Part shown: one piece after another, positions 1-13,191 of the stretch | Layout of the letters: each line of letters begins with the position of its first letter | Position numbering within the stretch: the first letter of the stretch is position 1 | Origin: Diphasiastrum complanatum | Taxonomy: Eukaryota; Streptophyta; Lycopodiopsida; Lycopodiales; Lycopodiaceae | DNA: 64,000 bases | Direction of reading: 5' to 3' | Assembly: GCA_029204225.1 (NCBI GenBank) | Contig: CM055111.1 | Coordinates: forward strand, 948,453-1,012,452 | Position numbers and translations under genes: made by a program | The notes under the pieces: model-generated | Told to the model about the DNA's origin: nothing | Databases searched by the model: none | Seen by the model: only the letters and a program-made list of their open reading frames with translations

Positions 1-1305
1 TCAACTCACGAGCAGCCACTGCTGATAAATTCAGCAGCAGTAACTTCTTTTGTGAAAGATAGTAGCTCTCAGCTTATGGAAACACAAACTTCAAAGGTAG
101 CTGAGGACGAGCAGATGCTTCTATCACCTAAGGTTGGGATCAGGAAAAGCAAAGCAACTTTTAGACGTTGTCTTAATGGTGCTAAACAGTCTGCTGATCA
201 AAATCTGAATGAGCTGGATCAACAGCATATCCACTCCTTAGGAGTACAGAGCTTAAATGCACGTTCTGTATTTGAATCAAGCAGAACTGACACTGATGAT
301 GTTTGCAAATTTGAGGTTAATTTATCTGAAAATCAAGCAAAGGAATCCAGCTTTTTTGTGGAGGCATCATCCTTTCCCAGGAGACATACTCACAGCATTT
401 TGAATGGCAATGGCATAGTTGTTACTAATGATGATCAGAAGACTTATTTATCAAGTAGAGGGGCCCATAGTCTGGAACATGATGCATGTGGATTAAAAAT
501 GGATTATGAAAAGCCTGGAGCTTGTTCACAGAAAGTAATAGTGCAAAACAGAGGAACGCCAATGATAAACGTGTCTTTGCAAGTGGAGAGTAATTTGCAG
601 TTTACAGAAGAAATGGTCGGTAATGATTCTAAAGAGCATGAGAATGATTGTGCTGGTGAAAGTAGTGACTATTGTGAAGAAACTCAACCCAAGTGTCAGG
701 GAGAGTCATCACTGGTTCAAATGGACCGTATCTCTTCAGGGGGTAATGCTTCATGCCCAGAGGAATCTGAAACTATGGAAGTTCAACAGGCTCTTCGGTG
801 TTTATCTGAAGGCATAGAGAAACCAGGTAGTACCTCGGTCCCTTTCAAGACCTTTGAGAACTGTGCTGTTGATGGGTCACTATTTTCCACCAGTCCGAAG
901 ATGGATGCTGGTTCCAATATCAGTGAACGTGGTGTGGTGGTGGATGGCCAAAAGAGCTATGACCAAGGCGAAACTGAATTTTGTTTACAAAAGGCAAGGC
1001 CTAATTCTACAGAGGTTCTTCAATCAGCAACTGAGCAGGGGCAGCTTAACGGCCATGGCAAATCTGCAAAAAGGAGAAAGGTAGGACACAAAGGTTTGTC
1101 TCAAAATCCTGACATCTCATTAGAAGAGAAATGCATCAAGAAACCTCGAGCACCAAAGTCAGCAACTCAATCTGGCAGCAATTATTCAGCAAGGGCGGAT
1201 TTCCTCCATGGATCATCTGAAGTGAAAACTGCATCGAGTTTGGCTGTGGAATCTTCACGTGACAACAGAAGGCTTATGCAGGGTGCCCGCCAGGTCAAAT
1301 CTTGA
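1..1305 (+). CDS. 3' coding end of an unidentified plant gene (probable nuclear protein)
   Basis: The frame is open from base 1 to the stop at 1303-1305, giving about 434 residues with no ATG needed at the left edge, so this is the last exon, or part of it, of a gene that begins outside the window. The product is hydrophilic and rich in Ser, Glu, Gln and Asn, with no membrane segment and no fold I recognise. Near the C terminus is a basic cluster, KSAKRRKVGHK, followed by KKPRAPK. Both look like nuclear localisation signals, so I infer a nuclear protein. Codon use is normal and there are no internal stops, unlike the element-derived frames elsewhere in the window. The function is unknown. The coding call is fairly safe because of its length and freedom from stops. 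Confidence 0.7.
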   Translation, partial: STHEQPLLINSAAVTSFVKDSSSQLMETQTSKVAEDEQMLLSPKVGIRKSKATFRRCLNGAKQSADQNLNELDQQHIHSLGVQSLNARSVFESSRTDTDDVCKFEVNLSENQAKESSFFVEASSFPRRHTHSILNGNGIVVTNDDQKTYLSSRGAHSLEHDACGLKMDYEKPGACSQKVIVQNRGTPMINVSLQVESNLQFTEEMVGNDSKEHENDCAGESSDYCEETQPKCQGESSLVQMDRISSGGNASCPEESETMEVQQALRCLSEGIEKPGSTSVPFKTFENCAVDGSLFSTSPKMDAGSNISERGVVVDGQKSYDQGETEFCLQKARPNSTEVLQSATEQGQLNGHGKSAKRRKVGHKGLSQNPDISLEEKCIKKPRAPKSATQSGSNYSARADFLHGSSEVKTASSLAVESSRDNRRLMQGARQVKS

Positions 1306-3128
1306 GGTCTTTCATTACTGCAGAAACATTAGTTTGTTTTGCTTATCCCTAGATAGATAGTGGAGACAAAAACATGTTGCATTTTGAATGACATCGCAAT
1401 CTTGGGAAGAGTAGTTCATTGTACTTAATTCCTGAGTGGATATAGTACACTGACATTTTAATGGGGCTGGAAAGAGAAAAAATTTCAGGTCTTGTGTATC
1501 AGGGCTTGTTTATGGTGGTCAATTCTTACCTTTATGATGTATCTGAGATATGTAAACTCTTATGTCCTTTGTTTCTGCCATTGATGATCACAGACCTTTT
1601 CGTTTTGAAAGTTCCAATTTGTATATCGACTTTGTCATCTGTGCAGCTTGTAGAACTTATTAACACTGTTTGGTACTGCAGCTGTTCTTGTTGGCAGAAA
1701 GAAAATGGCGATGAGTCCCATGTGCCCTCAACCACACATTCAGCAATTAAGTTGGACTGCAAGCCAGAAGAAGCTCAAGGGCACCATTGCTTATTTCGCA
1801 TTTGCTTTCACTAAAATTGCATTCATGCCAGGTGGTGGCACCAGAACTGCCTATTATTGTTATCATAATAGTGTTTATTGTCAGTTAAAATATAACCTTG
1901 TGTTAATTATTTGCTAGCCTCTATATGGCTGTCTAATTTTTCACTTGCGGGGAAGTGAAAGAAACTCGCATGCTCTTCTTCTGTTATGAATGTTTGAAAA
2001 TTAAGTGTAATGTACATCCTTATTTTTGTAAACTGGAATGTTACTTGTGGGGTCGATGGTTTGATATTTGGTGAAGTCCATAAATTGATGTACATGCATG
2101 TCTCGTTTTCGTTGTTTTTTTTTTGGGTATAATCCCATTCTTGACTTGGTATCTTATTAATGAAATGAACCTTGTGAACAACACGCTTTTGGCTTGAAAC
2201 TGCACTGTGAGTGTACTTGCAGTTCTTCAGTGAATCAGATTTGGTGGTTCATAAACCTTGTCTTTTGAGCAATGGTGGGAAGTTAATGAATTTTTTGAAC
2301 CAGATCTTCAGAATCGGTTTTTAGGGCATAGGAATCTGCCTGATGCTTTCCACCAATTTTGACAGGGTAAAGATCATATTTACAATACTAGTTGGTTTTG
2401 CACATGCTATTTGACATCATATCAGTTTTTTTGATAATATCTTTCTTGCATCTATAAACAAGTTTGAGATTAAGGTTGTGATAACTAGAGTACAGGTTGG
2501 TTTGTTTGGAATTGCATCCTAAAGGATTCTGAATCTTTTTATGAAGTGTTTGGCTCTGACAGTAAAACTTAGGAACTGTATAGCATATATCAAACTTTGA
2601 AATTTTATTTATCAACTTCTTGATATTCTGTTCTCATAGCCAAATTGCTCAAAATTCAAGAGATTATTCAGGAGGGGATGCCTGTAAACAAATAGCAATA
2701 TTTAAGCAATAAGGGATGCAACTTGCTAGTAAGCATATCGGTTCAATGTAAAGAATAAAAACTGCATGTTTGTTAGATCCTTGGGGCTTACAGGCTAAAT
2801 CACCAAATTTAAGCTCACTGATGTAGATCTGTTAAAACTTGTTCAATTTGAAATTGTTATTTGCAACCTTAATTGGGTGAGTCTGTAGGGGGATTAGTTA
2901 GGTAAATCTTAATTGGGCCATGAAGAGATACACGTCGAATTTGAACAGGGAGGGAACTACTCATTTCCATAGAAAAGGGGAGCTGGCCAAGCAAAGTGAC
3001 TTTTGCATACTGTGAGTAGAGGTTTATGGAATGCACACAGAGTAGTTGGAAAAGCAGACAAGGTGTTAAGACGTTCAATTTGGCTAATACTGTGGTGACT
3101 AAAGATTGTGGAAAGCTTCCTAGTTCCT
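1306..3128. other. 3' UTR and intergenic DNA, no gene seen
   Basis: The stretch begins with the probable 3' untranslated region of the preceding gene. Short frames near 1461-1917 contain no recognisable protein. I see no RNA gene or element termini. It is AT-rich and unremarkable. Confidence 0.5.
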
Positions 3129-3545
3129 GGCAATTGGTATGCAGACCTTGTCTTTCTTGAAGGTTGTCTACTGACCAGTGCATATGTCATCTTTATTGTC
3201 CTTTCACAGGAGGTACCATGACGTTTTTGCTTGGTGGTGAGCTAGCCTGCGATACTACAATACATGTAATTAAGCAGTCGTTATGGAGGGTCTGTCAATG
3301 TCACTCACTAACAGCAGCAAAAGGGTCTCCTTTTTTGGCAATTGGTATGCAGATCCTTGTTTTTCTTGAAGTTTATCTACTGACCAGTGCATATGTCATC
3401 TTTATTGTCCTTTCACAGGAGGTACCATGACGTTTTTGCTTGGTGGTGAGCTAGCCTGCGATTCTACAATACATGTAATTAAGCAGTCGTTATGGAGGGT
3501 TGGCCAATGTCACTCACTAACAGCAGCAAAAGGGTCTCCTTTTTT
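3129..3545. repeat. Two-copy tandem duplication, unit about 208-209 bp
   Basis: The block starting GGCAATTGGTATGCAGA near 3129 recurs at 3337, and AGGTACCATG at 3211 recurs at 3420, giving a period of 208-209 bp. The copies differ by a few substitutions and one indel. The first copy runs straight into the second with no spacer. Short frames inside it (3164-3430) are copied with it and look incidental. Confidence 0.85.
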
Positions 3546-5775
3546 GGAAATTCAGGATTCCAGTCTTAGCTCCCTTCTCCTAACGGACGTAACATTTTAG
3601 TTGCCTCAAATATAAGCTTTATTGATCATCCACTTTGGGGAAGAGGGCTTTAGGTTCAAGGACTACTGGCTTCATGAAAGCAGGCTATTTATGAGCACTT
3701 TTGTGTCATAACATTGGTGTAAGAAAACTTTGTCTTTTTGCTTCTAGTCAAGGTTCTCATATTCAGTGGTTCAAACTTTGGGTGACATTTCGAGAACTCA
3801 CCTTTGTCACGTGGTCTCATTTTATTAGCGACTCAATGGTTTCTTGTGCTATGAGTTCTAATAAGCTTCACAGGTTTCCAGATTTGCAAAGGCAAGTCTT
3901 ATAAGATTAAGGCACTTTTGCTTTGTGATGCTCAAGTACATTGTATCACTAATCTTTTTTGATCTTTGGAAGTAATGATCTATAGGAAGACCTTTGAACT
4001 TAGTGTTGAGAGTATATCCATGTTCATGCCAAGTTTGACCAAAAACACATCACAACTTCTAGAATATGTTCGATTTCAGCCAAACACATATTGAGCATGC
4101 TATATTCTCCAAGCAATTCCAAGAAAAAATATGTAAAACGTGCAATGAAATACTCAAGTAATACTTCTATAAATTTGTTTTTGAGATTTGTTTTCTATTT
4201 TCATGCACAAATGCTGCTAGGTTTTTAAAGAGATGAATCTTATTCTAACGTTGCTATTTGCATAAGCATTCTTATGCGAGATCTATGAGGTAAAAAGCGG
4301 CACTTGCTAACAAGAAATCAACATTGACTGTAGATGAATATTCAAGAAAGATCACGATGTTTCTTCATTGTTGGTTTTGACATTTTGTAATGGTTGCACT
4401 TACGTGATTATCCTTGTGTTGTGTTTATGAAGTTGGATACGTCCTAATTTCAAGCTATACTGCAAGAGTATTAGTCCAAACAATAGTACGATTGTGATTT
4501 GTGAATTGTCGTGTTTCATCTATCGGCGATTCTTGCCTTTGTATGGAGGGTGATGTAGGTTCAAACTAGAAGCTTGCATTTGAATATGTGATAGATGTAT
4601 GGTTATCTTTTTGTTCCAGAAAATCTTTTGTTAAAAAATGTGCAATCTTTTAGGAAATTGCGGCTTCCCTCTTTCCAAATTGTTCATACCACAGGAGAGT
4701 TGAATTATAGTCAATCCATGAGAATTAAGTTGGTAAACCAATTATAGATTTCGTTCAATTAGAAAAAGTTGTTTTATTATCTTGTTTGTTGCATGCAAAA
4801 AATTGCCAAGAATCGTTTTAGTTCATGAGGTGCTTTAAGTGATCTTTTTGAAAGCTGACTATGTGTGATCTTGTTAGTTATCATTGAAGCAACGTATGGA
4901 ATCGTTTGTCAAAGGTGTTGTGTGAACTACACTCATGCCTTTAAAATATTAGAATTCAAATGATTGCCATCCAAATGGTTTAGATTGGTATTTAAACTTG
5001 AGGACAATTCTCAGACTCACATTCAATGTGCATTTTAATGCATTACAAAAGTCCAAAATTCAAAATAACCCTTTACTTTTTTGCTTTGATTTCGACGACC
5101 ACTTGGCCTAATCAACTTGCACACATTTGAAATCTATGTAACATAGCTCAAATAAATTGGAAAACAAAAATAATTTATAGCAAATTTTGAAATTGCCGCC
5201 AGGCAGCGTTGATGTAGTCCATTGGTTGGCTCTCTTTGGCCAATATGTGCTAATCTACGACCACCAACGATAGTACCTCAGGTTAAATTTGTTTAAATGT
5301 GCTGGTTAGTATAATGAAACTTGGTAACTAGACTAGTTACAAGTATAGAATGATAGTATGCACAATAACCTTATGTTGTTACTATGATTTTGGATAAATG
5401 TGAAGGGAAAATGAATTGAATATTATACAAGGGAGATTTTGGTGCCCAACCTTTGGCAATCACAATGGCAAGGAGATGAGCAATGTGATCGAGGTATTGG
5501 AGAAAATCCTCGACACGTGTTGTGCTACTTTGGAGGCACACATTGCTTTGAGAAATAATAAGGGCCTAGGATATCATCTGATTATCTACAACTACCATCG
5601 ATTGGAGGGTGAAAGATGAGGATTGGTCCCAAGTGACGAAAGCCTACTTAATCCAAACAATTTGGAAGTTAGAGAGAGCAAAGGATCCCAACCTGATGAC
5701 TTGAAGGATTGTAAGGGCAAGAGGGTTAGCCATTTGATTGAGCTCAAGCCTGGTAGGGAGGGGTAAGAGTGCAAG
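3546..5775. other. Intergenic, no gene seen
   Basis: AT-rich non-coding DNA. Frames are short and without recognisable domains. The last few hundred bases before 5776 may be flank or decayed retrotransposon, but I cannot align them to one by eye. Confidence 0.4.
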
Positions 5776-8700
5776 AGTTTTCTAGACAGGCCTGTTGTAG
5801 CTCGTATATACCTCATGATTCGAATTAGAGCCTTCCAATGGATCATGCTAGGATTTGCCATGAATTAGCTTAGTGAGCTGACTACAAAAGAGATATTAGG
5901 TCTTGTGTAGACCATTGCATACATGAGAGATCCAAGTATCAATTGATAAGGATACTCTCTCATTTGCTCCTTTTCATGCTTTGTCTGAGGACATTGATCC
6001 TTTGATAGTCACAAGCCTAGGTCCATTGGTGAGTGAGCTTCTTTACAATTATTCTGATTATAGTTGATAAGGGTATTATGAAGATACCTTTGTTGAGTAG
6101 TATAAGTCAGCCTTCTCACTCTGTCCTTATGGATTTGAATTCCAAAAATGATAGTGAGCCTCACCCAAATCGGTTATGTCGAATTTGGAAAACCTCTGTT
6201 TAGCGGGCCTTTATGTGGTCGACACTATTGCTGAAAAATAATGTGTCATCGACATATAAAGTGATAATAATGAAGGAATGTTGCAATGAAAAGTAATGTG
6301 TCATTGACATATAAAGTGATAATAATGAAGGAATGCTTCACTAACTTGAAATAAACATTCGATTCGATAGTATGAATGAGGAATGTGTTGATCCTCTGAA
6401 ACCAAGCTCTCGGTGATTGCTTCAAGCCATAAAGTGTCTTATGGAGTTTGCATACATGATCCTTTTTACGATCAAAAACAAATCCCTCGGGCTCCACCAT
6501 CTAAGTATCTTCTTCGATGAAATTCAGATAAGTTCTCTGTACATCGAGTTGATGTACTTCGAGTTCGGCTACAACAACATATGACAAGAGTGTTCAGATC
6601 AACAAATGCTTGATTACCGGATTGAAAGTCTCATTGTAATCAACATTCGATATCTAAAAAAATCCTCGTGCCACCAGTCGGGCCTTCCTTCCATCGATAC
6701 TCATGTCATCTTTTTTCTTGATCTTAAAGACTCATTTGCAATTGATAAGATTGTTGCTGGTAGGTAATTCAACGAGTGGCCATGTTTGGTGCTTGATCAG
6801 AAAAGCATACTCTCCATACATCACCTCTCTCTAGAGATCTGAGTTTGGTTGGATGTGCCTCTTCGATTGTAGTCGGTTTTTGACTAAAATAGTAGGTAGA
6901 CTCTATGTGTGCGCACTCTAGTCAATCTTTGTAGAGGTGGCATAGGTTGTTGATCTGGTCCTCAATGTTGTTGCTCCTAAGTGGCAACAACATCTTCTTC
7001 AGACTCGATGTCAAACCGTCGACACGCTTGAATCAGAGGCTCAAATTGTCATGTCGATGGCAGGGGTTGTTAGTGGCTCACATGGAATTTTATTCTTGCC
7101 TTTGAAGTCGACAAACTGACCCTTGATAAAAAAACATATTCCTACTGAAAAAAATCTGTTGGGTATCGAGATCGTACAACTTGTAAGTGTTGTCAGAAGA
7201 AGTATAACCAAGAAGGATGGATTTTTGACTTTGGAAGTCCATTTTCTTCCTTGTCTCTTTTGGGACCTACACATATGCGATACAACTAAATACTCAAAGG
7301 TTCTTCACTAAAGGCTTAGATCTTGTCCAAATCTCGCAAGGAGTTTTATTTGAGAGGGCTCTAGTCGAACATCTCTTCTGGACGTAAGCTGCAATGGAAA
7401 GAGCTTCAGCCCAGAAACGCTGCAGCAATGATGCATAAGCAAGCATACACTTGGCTAATTCGACCAATGTATGATTCTTCCTTTTGACTAGCCCATTCGA
7501 TAAGAAGTTATGAACTATTGCTTGATACCTTGGCTGAGGCAGTATTCCTTGTATTCAGTAGAGGTATATTCTACACCGTTGTCACACTTTAGGGCTTTGA
7601 TTTTCTTGCTAGTCTCCTTCTTTACATGCTCCTTGAAAACTTTGAAGAAGTTGAATGCCTCTGATTTGCGTTTGATAAAATACACTAGTTCTTCTAGAAA
7701 ATTCATCAATAAAAGTAATAAAATACTTGGCATCTTCAATGAATGATTCTACATTGCGCCACATATGTCTAAATGTATAATAATGTTTGATGAGTCTCTA
7801 GCGACACACTGATGACTTAATCTAAAAGATTTCCTAGCTTGTTTTTGACTATACAATATTGGCAAACAGACAATTTGAGTTTTCTATCTGAATAGTCGAG
7901 ATCAAGCACAATGGATTATTTAGACATGTCTGATACAGAAGCATAATTCAAATGACCAAGTTTGTAATGCGAAAACAAACTTTTATTGATTTGAATAGAA
8001 GTACTAAGAGCTTGATTAGAGACTAAATAGCAATCACTTAGTTTATACAAGTATCCCTGCCTCTTTCCAAGTGCTAGGATTTTGTTTGTCCTATTGATTA
8101 CTTTACATTAATCTTATTCAAATTCTACTTTATGTCCTAAATTTGTGATTATGCTAAAAGAGAGCAGATTTGTAGAAAGATTTGGTACATGAAAGACATT
8201 CAACAATAGATTGAATCGATCATTTGAAAAGTTTAATCTTCTACAGCTTTGATAGCATGTGTGCTATCGTCACCAAGATGAACATATTTCCTGGTACTGT
8301 GAGGTGTATAGGACTCAAAACAACCGATATGGCTGGTCATGTGCTGAGTGGCTTGGGTGTCGAGAAACCAAGAACTGTCAGTTGACGCTTCCTGATGATT
8401 TGTCATGAAAGCATCATGATCCACTTCTTGACCGGGGTGAGATACCTCTGCAGCTGCATTTGCCTATTGATCCGGTTGCCCTTTGCTATTGTTCTTGGCC
8501 TTCAATATCTCACAATCCTGAATCTCGTGGTTGGTTTGTTTGTCATATCTATAGATCAACTTCTTCTTTGTCAATAGATTCGACTACTCTTGACTATGGG
8601 TCTGCTTTTGATTTGACTTCTATTTCGGGCCTATCTTCTTCTGTTTGTTTGAGCTCTTGTTTGTGTAGAGGGCATGAGAGTTGGCATTCGAGAAACTAGA

Positions 8701-9166
8701 GGACCCGTTCCTTCGATTTTCTTTCTATAACAACATTGCAATGAATCTTGCTAAAGTCAGATCTAGGATTGTCGAGATGATCATCACCAGTTGTCGTAAG
8801 TACTTGGCAAGCTTGAAAACAGTGTCATTACTGCGTCTTTATAGTCGATGCATGTTCTTGAACTACTTGATGTGATTCGGTAATGAATCACCATTGGCCT
8901 TCTTGAGGGAGAAAAAATTATGCTTCAGACACATGGCCAATTTGTGTGTTTGATATGTTGAGGATGACCAATGCAAAAGCCTTGTCATCCTTTAGCTTCC
9001 ATCTGAATATTGCTACGTCATCTACTTCAGGTCTTGCCTCGATACCTATGACAACATCATACAATTCCTTAGCCATTAGTACTTTTTTCATCTTTAATTT
9101 CCACAGGTGATAATTGGATCCATCGAGCTTGTCCACGATGAAACCAGTCTTGCTTTGGGAATCCAT
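5776..9166 (-). pseudogene. Decayed Ty1/copia gag-pol, family 1 copy A
   Basis: Read on the minus strand, the order is that of a copia polyprotein. Gag starts at 9166 (DKLDGSNYHLWKLKMKKVL). A protease region lies at 8424-8233 (SSWFLDTQATQHMTS, where the DSGAT catalytic motif has become DTQAT). Integrase pieces lie at 7739-7515 (IKALKCDNGVEYTS, matching SDNGGEY). Reverse transcriptase is at 6500-6246 (LHKTLYGLKQSPRAW and YVNDTLL in place of YVDD). The segment before RNase H is at 5861-5776 (IHWKALIRIMRYIRATTG). Stops and frameshifts separate the pieces, and the element is truncated before RNase H. The same proteins occur in better condition at 20.3-22.9 kb and 49.4-50.5 kb, so all three are one family. 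It cannot encode a working polyprotein. Confidence 0.88.
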
Positions 9167-9336
9167 GTGGAAGTTAGTCTAAGTGATAGTAATAATTATT
9201 AGTGACTTAAGAAAGAAACTCGTGTAATTTACATAACAAAAAATATTTTATTCTATCGATTGATAGGATCAATCCCTGTGAAAAGCTTTCGAGCTACGAA
9301 GATAGCTCTAATGTCATATTAGACATTGATAACATA

Positions 9337-9348
9337 GCTCTGATACCA
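9337..9348 (-). other. Primer binding site of copia copy A
   Basis: The plus strand reads GCTCTGATACCA, the complement of TGGTATCAGAGC, the standard primer site matching the 3' end of initiator tRNA-Met in plant copia elements. It lies 171 bp upstream (minus strand) of the gag start, as expected. Confidence 0.85.
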
Positions 9349-9880
9349 TGCTGGGAATCGTGACTGGCTGGGATAGTGGAGCAATGAATGATTCCTCGGT
9401 GCATGCACTACGTCTATCGAATTGAATCAGGATGATGAGTCGAACGACTCAACTGATTCTACATGATTCTAACTTCGAAGTCATTAGAATCGATGGTGTC
9501 GATAATGTAGCCAAACACAAAGAAAGTTTTGACTAATATCACAAAAGCGAAAAGTAGACGATTCAGACAACAATAAGAGAAATCAGACAGAATGATTAAG
9601 AAAGCATTACATACATATTGACATTAATCTGAATGCAATAAGATAATGATTCAATTCAAAAAGAGTATGAAAATACAAATCATTCAATGCTAGAGCACAA
9701 GACAACTGCGGGCAAAATCGTGTGCTCAAAACTGTCTTAGTTTTGTAATACATTAGAGGAATTTTGGGTTCAAAAAGGCCCTTTAAAAAGATGCTTTTTA
9801 TTTTTTTTCTATATTTGAAGCTTTCTTTGGACCAATAATGGAGGTACATGTGTACTTTTACGTTACATAGAAATCTACCC
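9349..9880 (-). mobile_element. Probable 5' LTR of copia copy A (outer limit unclear)
   Basis: DNA next to the primer site must be the LTR 3' end. On the minus strand the LTR ends in ...CCCAGCA just before the primer site. A stretch near 9575-9605 faintly resembles the LTR of the related copy at 22,877-23,600. The far boundary is not visible because no second LTR of this copy survives. Confidence 0.5.
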
Positions 9881-10573
<693 letters not shown>

Positions 10574-11143
10574 GCAGTCTCCTCTCCTTTAATTTTGTAT
10601 TTTTCCAAAGCATACTATCACACTCTTTATGGTTTTAAAAATGTTAGCTTTATTTTACTTGGCTATCCAGATTGTAAACTCGGACATCCTACATGGAAAT
10701 CCTTATAGGGCCCTTTTCAAGCTCATGTTTTCTATAATGGCTATGAGCTTATTCTGACCCTCAGTCTAAAAAACAAGAATTGATGCATGAAAGCATCTAT
10801 AGTGTCTTACAAAGTCATCGTACCATTTGTAATGTACATTTGTGCAGATATATACAGAATGGCATAGAGTCATTATGTTGTCTGGAAATAAATCGTGGTT
10901 GCTGTCATTGTCAAAATAATTGTACGATAGCAGGAGTGGGTGAGTTGTATGATGTCAATAGTCAAGTTCATCTCAATCGATTCGTTGGGTGGAGCATGAC
11001 AAGAGTTTGACTGTTTGATCTGACAGTTTGTCGAATCAAACGGTCGAGCATTTGTTGATAGTTGATAGACTTTAATAGTCTGACTTGTTGGATTCTTTGT
11101 ATGAATAATGCGAAATGATTGTGCTTGAATATTTTGTTTATCA
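10574..11143. other. No gene; possibly remnant interior of a copia element
   Basis: This stretch lies just inside the primer site at 11,144-11,155 on the minus strand, where a leader and gag would be expected. The frames here (10,873-11,178) show no gag similarity that I can recognise. Confidence 0.35.
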
Positions 11144-11155
11144 GCTCTGATACCA
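11144..11155 (-). other. Primer binding site of a second minus-strand copia element
   Basis: GCTCTGATACCA on the plus strand is the complement of TGGTATCAGAGC. It directly abuts the LTR at 11,156-12,137, which on this side therefore acts as a 5' LTR. Confidence 0.75.
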
Positions 11156-12137
11156 CCCTTGCTAGATACGAGATCCAAACAAGAGAAAACTCAACATATA
11201 AGTTATAGCATGATCTTTGCCAAACAATAGATTTAGACTATTACTTAGATCAATAAGTTGCATATTTTAGTAGGTGTCAATGAGAACCATGAAGGGAACG
11301 AGACAATTAGGTGTCTAAGATAGCCATATTTCCTTTGAGATTAGATGAATAAGTCGTGGAGCGAGTATCAATATGCGAGAGAGAAATTATCAAAAAGCAT
11401 TCGACAGTGGAACACATATAAGAAAATAGATAATCTGAATTAAGTTGTTGTGAATACAACTATTTGATCACGATCATGTGCCCGAGAATGGTTCACAGTA
11501 ATAGTGCAATGTATGATGTGATCTTACTATGCTAGTTACAGATTGAATACTATCTCTACTTCTTGAATTACTTTCACTCTCTCTAAAATCTCTAATTCTA
11601 TGGAATCAGATAATTCTGATACAATGGAGTCCACGAAGGAACTTTGAATCACGCTTTCACTGCTTGACTCTAGTTACATCATCATCTTGCATCATCGCAT
11701 ATGTTGTCGTTATGTATATATACATGCAACACTTATAACAACTGTGTCGAAAATGAGCGTGAAGTAGTGCAGTTACTACAAAGTACTGAAGTGAACTGTG
11801 ACATAGTCTGCGTCCGGAAAGGATAGAGGAGGAGCTCCATTTTGACTAGCGATAGTCAACGATCGTCGAAGGCATCGGACAAGTCAAGTCAACTGGTTTT
11901 TCCTAGAGAGGATGTCAATGGAGTTGATGTTAGGATGTTGATAAAGTCAAGTCGATGAAGTCGATGATGTGGACGTCGATGAAGTCGATCCTGCTTCTGT
12001 TGCAAGTCGATGTATTGCACAGGGGGTTCAACTTATGCGAGTAAGACTGCATGCTATTGTAGAGAGAGAATATTTACATATAGTATAATGGTGCTCAAGA
12101 ATCGAATTTGGGTGAGTCAGAGTAAAGCTTAATTACA
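11156..12137 (-). mobile_element. Copia LTR (982 bp) flanked by a primer site and a polypurine tract
   Basis: On the minus strand it starts TGTAATTAAGC directly after a purine tract (12,138-12,153, GGGGGG-T-GGGGGGG) and ends at the primer site. A segment at 11,270-11,370 (GTCTAAGATAGCCAT and AGTCGTGGAGCGAGTA) recurs at 12,785-12,895, supporting its status as an LTR with a partner. Having interior signals on both sides means one LTR is shared by two element interiors, an arrangement typical of recombination between elements. Confidence 0.7.
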
Positions 12138-12153
12138 AACCCCCCCACCCCCC
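12138..12153 (-). other. Polypurine tract
   Basis: A run of G on the minus strand immediately upstream of the LTR start, the usual primer for plus-strand synthesis in LTR retrotransposons. Confidence 0.75.
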
Positions 12154-12179
12154 TTTAAGCTTAACTCCTAGAATCCTGA

Positions 12180-12601
12180 ATGAAATTTAGCAAGCTGCAT
12201 AACACAACATGCTTTTCCCTCGATAGCAGCTTAGTCAAAATATCAGCCAACATACTGTTAGTCGGACAGTAACTTAATTCGACAATCTTGCTCAAAACTT
12301 TATCTCTAGGAAAATGAAATGGAACTTCGATGTGTTTAGTTCTAGAGTGAGTTCATGGGTTCAGAGATAGAGAAATACAGCCCTGATTGTCGCAATAGAG
12401 TATAGTTGGTCTAAATTGAGAGATCATAAGATCATGGAGCAATCTTCTGAGCCAGATGATTTCCTTTATTACAAAGGTGGTTGCCACATATTCGGACTCT
12501 GTGGAGGACAAAGAAATGCATTTTTGCTTTCGACTATTCCATGAAATGGGTCCTCCTACTAGAAAGCAAAGATAGCTAGAAGTGGATTTTTGTGTATCCA
12601 C
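12180..12601 (-). pseudogene. Copia RNase H remnant
   Basis: The minus strand encodes the classic copia RNase H block: STSSYLCFLVGGPISWNSRK, then ISLSSTESEYVA and LYCDNQGCISLS. After an in-frame stop, a weaker tail runs towards 12,180 (VLSKIVELSYCPTNSMLADI) and leads into the polypurine tract. The N-terminal catalytic part and everything upstream (reverse transcriptase, integrase, gag) are missing between here and the LTR fragment at 12,665. Confidence 0.85.
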
Positions 12602-12664
12602 ATTACCAGCCCAATCTTTTGAAGATCAATCAAACTTGGAAAAGTTCTTTGAATGGCAAGACTT

Positions 12665-12935
12665 TGTACATTGTTAGGATGAGCATCCAACAAACCATTG
12701 AGAATAACTTGAATCAACATGCAAATTATAATAGGATCTTTAACAAACTATAGTTTCAAACTACAACTTAGATCGACAAGAAGAATATCTTGTAGGTGTC
12801 GAAGACAACTATGAAGGGAGCGAAACAGTTAGGCGTCTAAGATAGCCATGCTTCCTTCGAGATTAGATATTCCGAGTGAGTCGTGGAGCGAGTAGTATGA
12901 GTGAGTGAGTGTTGGAAGATTCTGGTGAAGATTTT
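12665..12935 (-). mobile_element. Partner LTR fragment of the same copia element
   Basis: It aligns base by base, with many substitutions, to 11,195-11,375, sharing AACTTAGATCGA-like, GGTGTC, GAAGGGAGCGA and GAGTCGTGGAGCGAGTA blocks. It is truncated. Its position upstream (minus strand) of the RNase H remnant fits a 5' LTR. Confidence 0.65.
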
Positions 12936-13191
12936 TCTAACGAATTCCAAATGCCAAAAGTGCCTAACGAATGTCAAGTGAAGGAATCGAGCCACCAAAC
13001 TACACTATGGAGCATCGACAATTAACCAAGAAGGAGTTCCATAATCTAGATTTACCAGGAACGCCAATATCAGAAAGTTGAAAAGTCGCGGACCAGCCAT
13101 TGAGTAAAACCAATGCCTAGCGCCTCCCCAACATATCTTACGACGACGGGAATAAAAGCATGGCCGAGTCGACAAAAAGACTTAGATCTAA

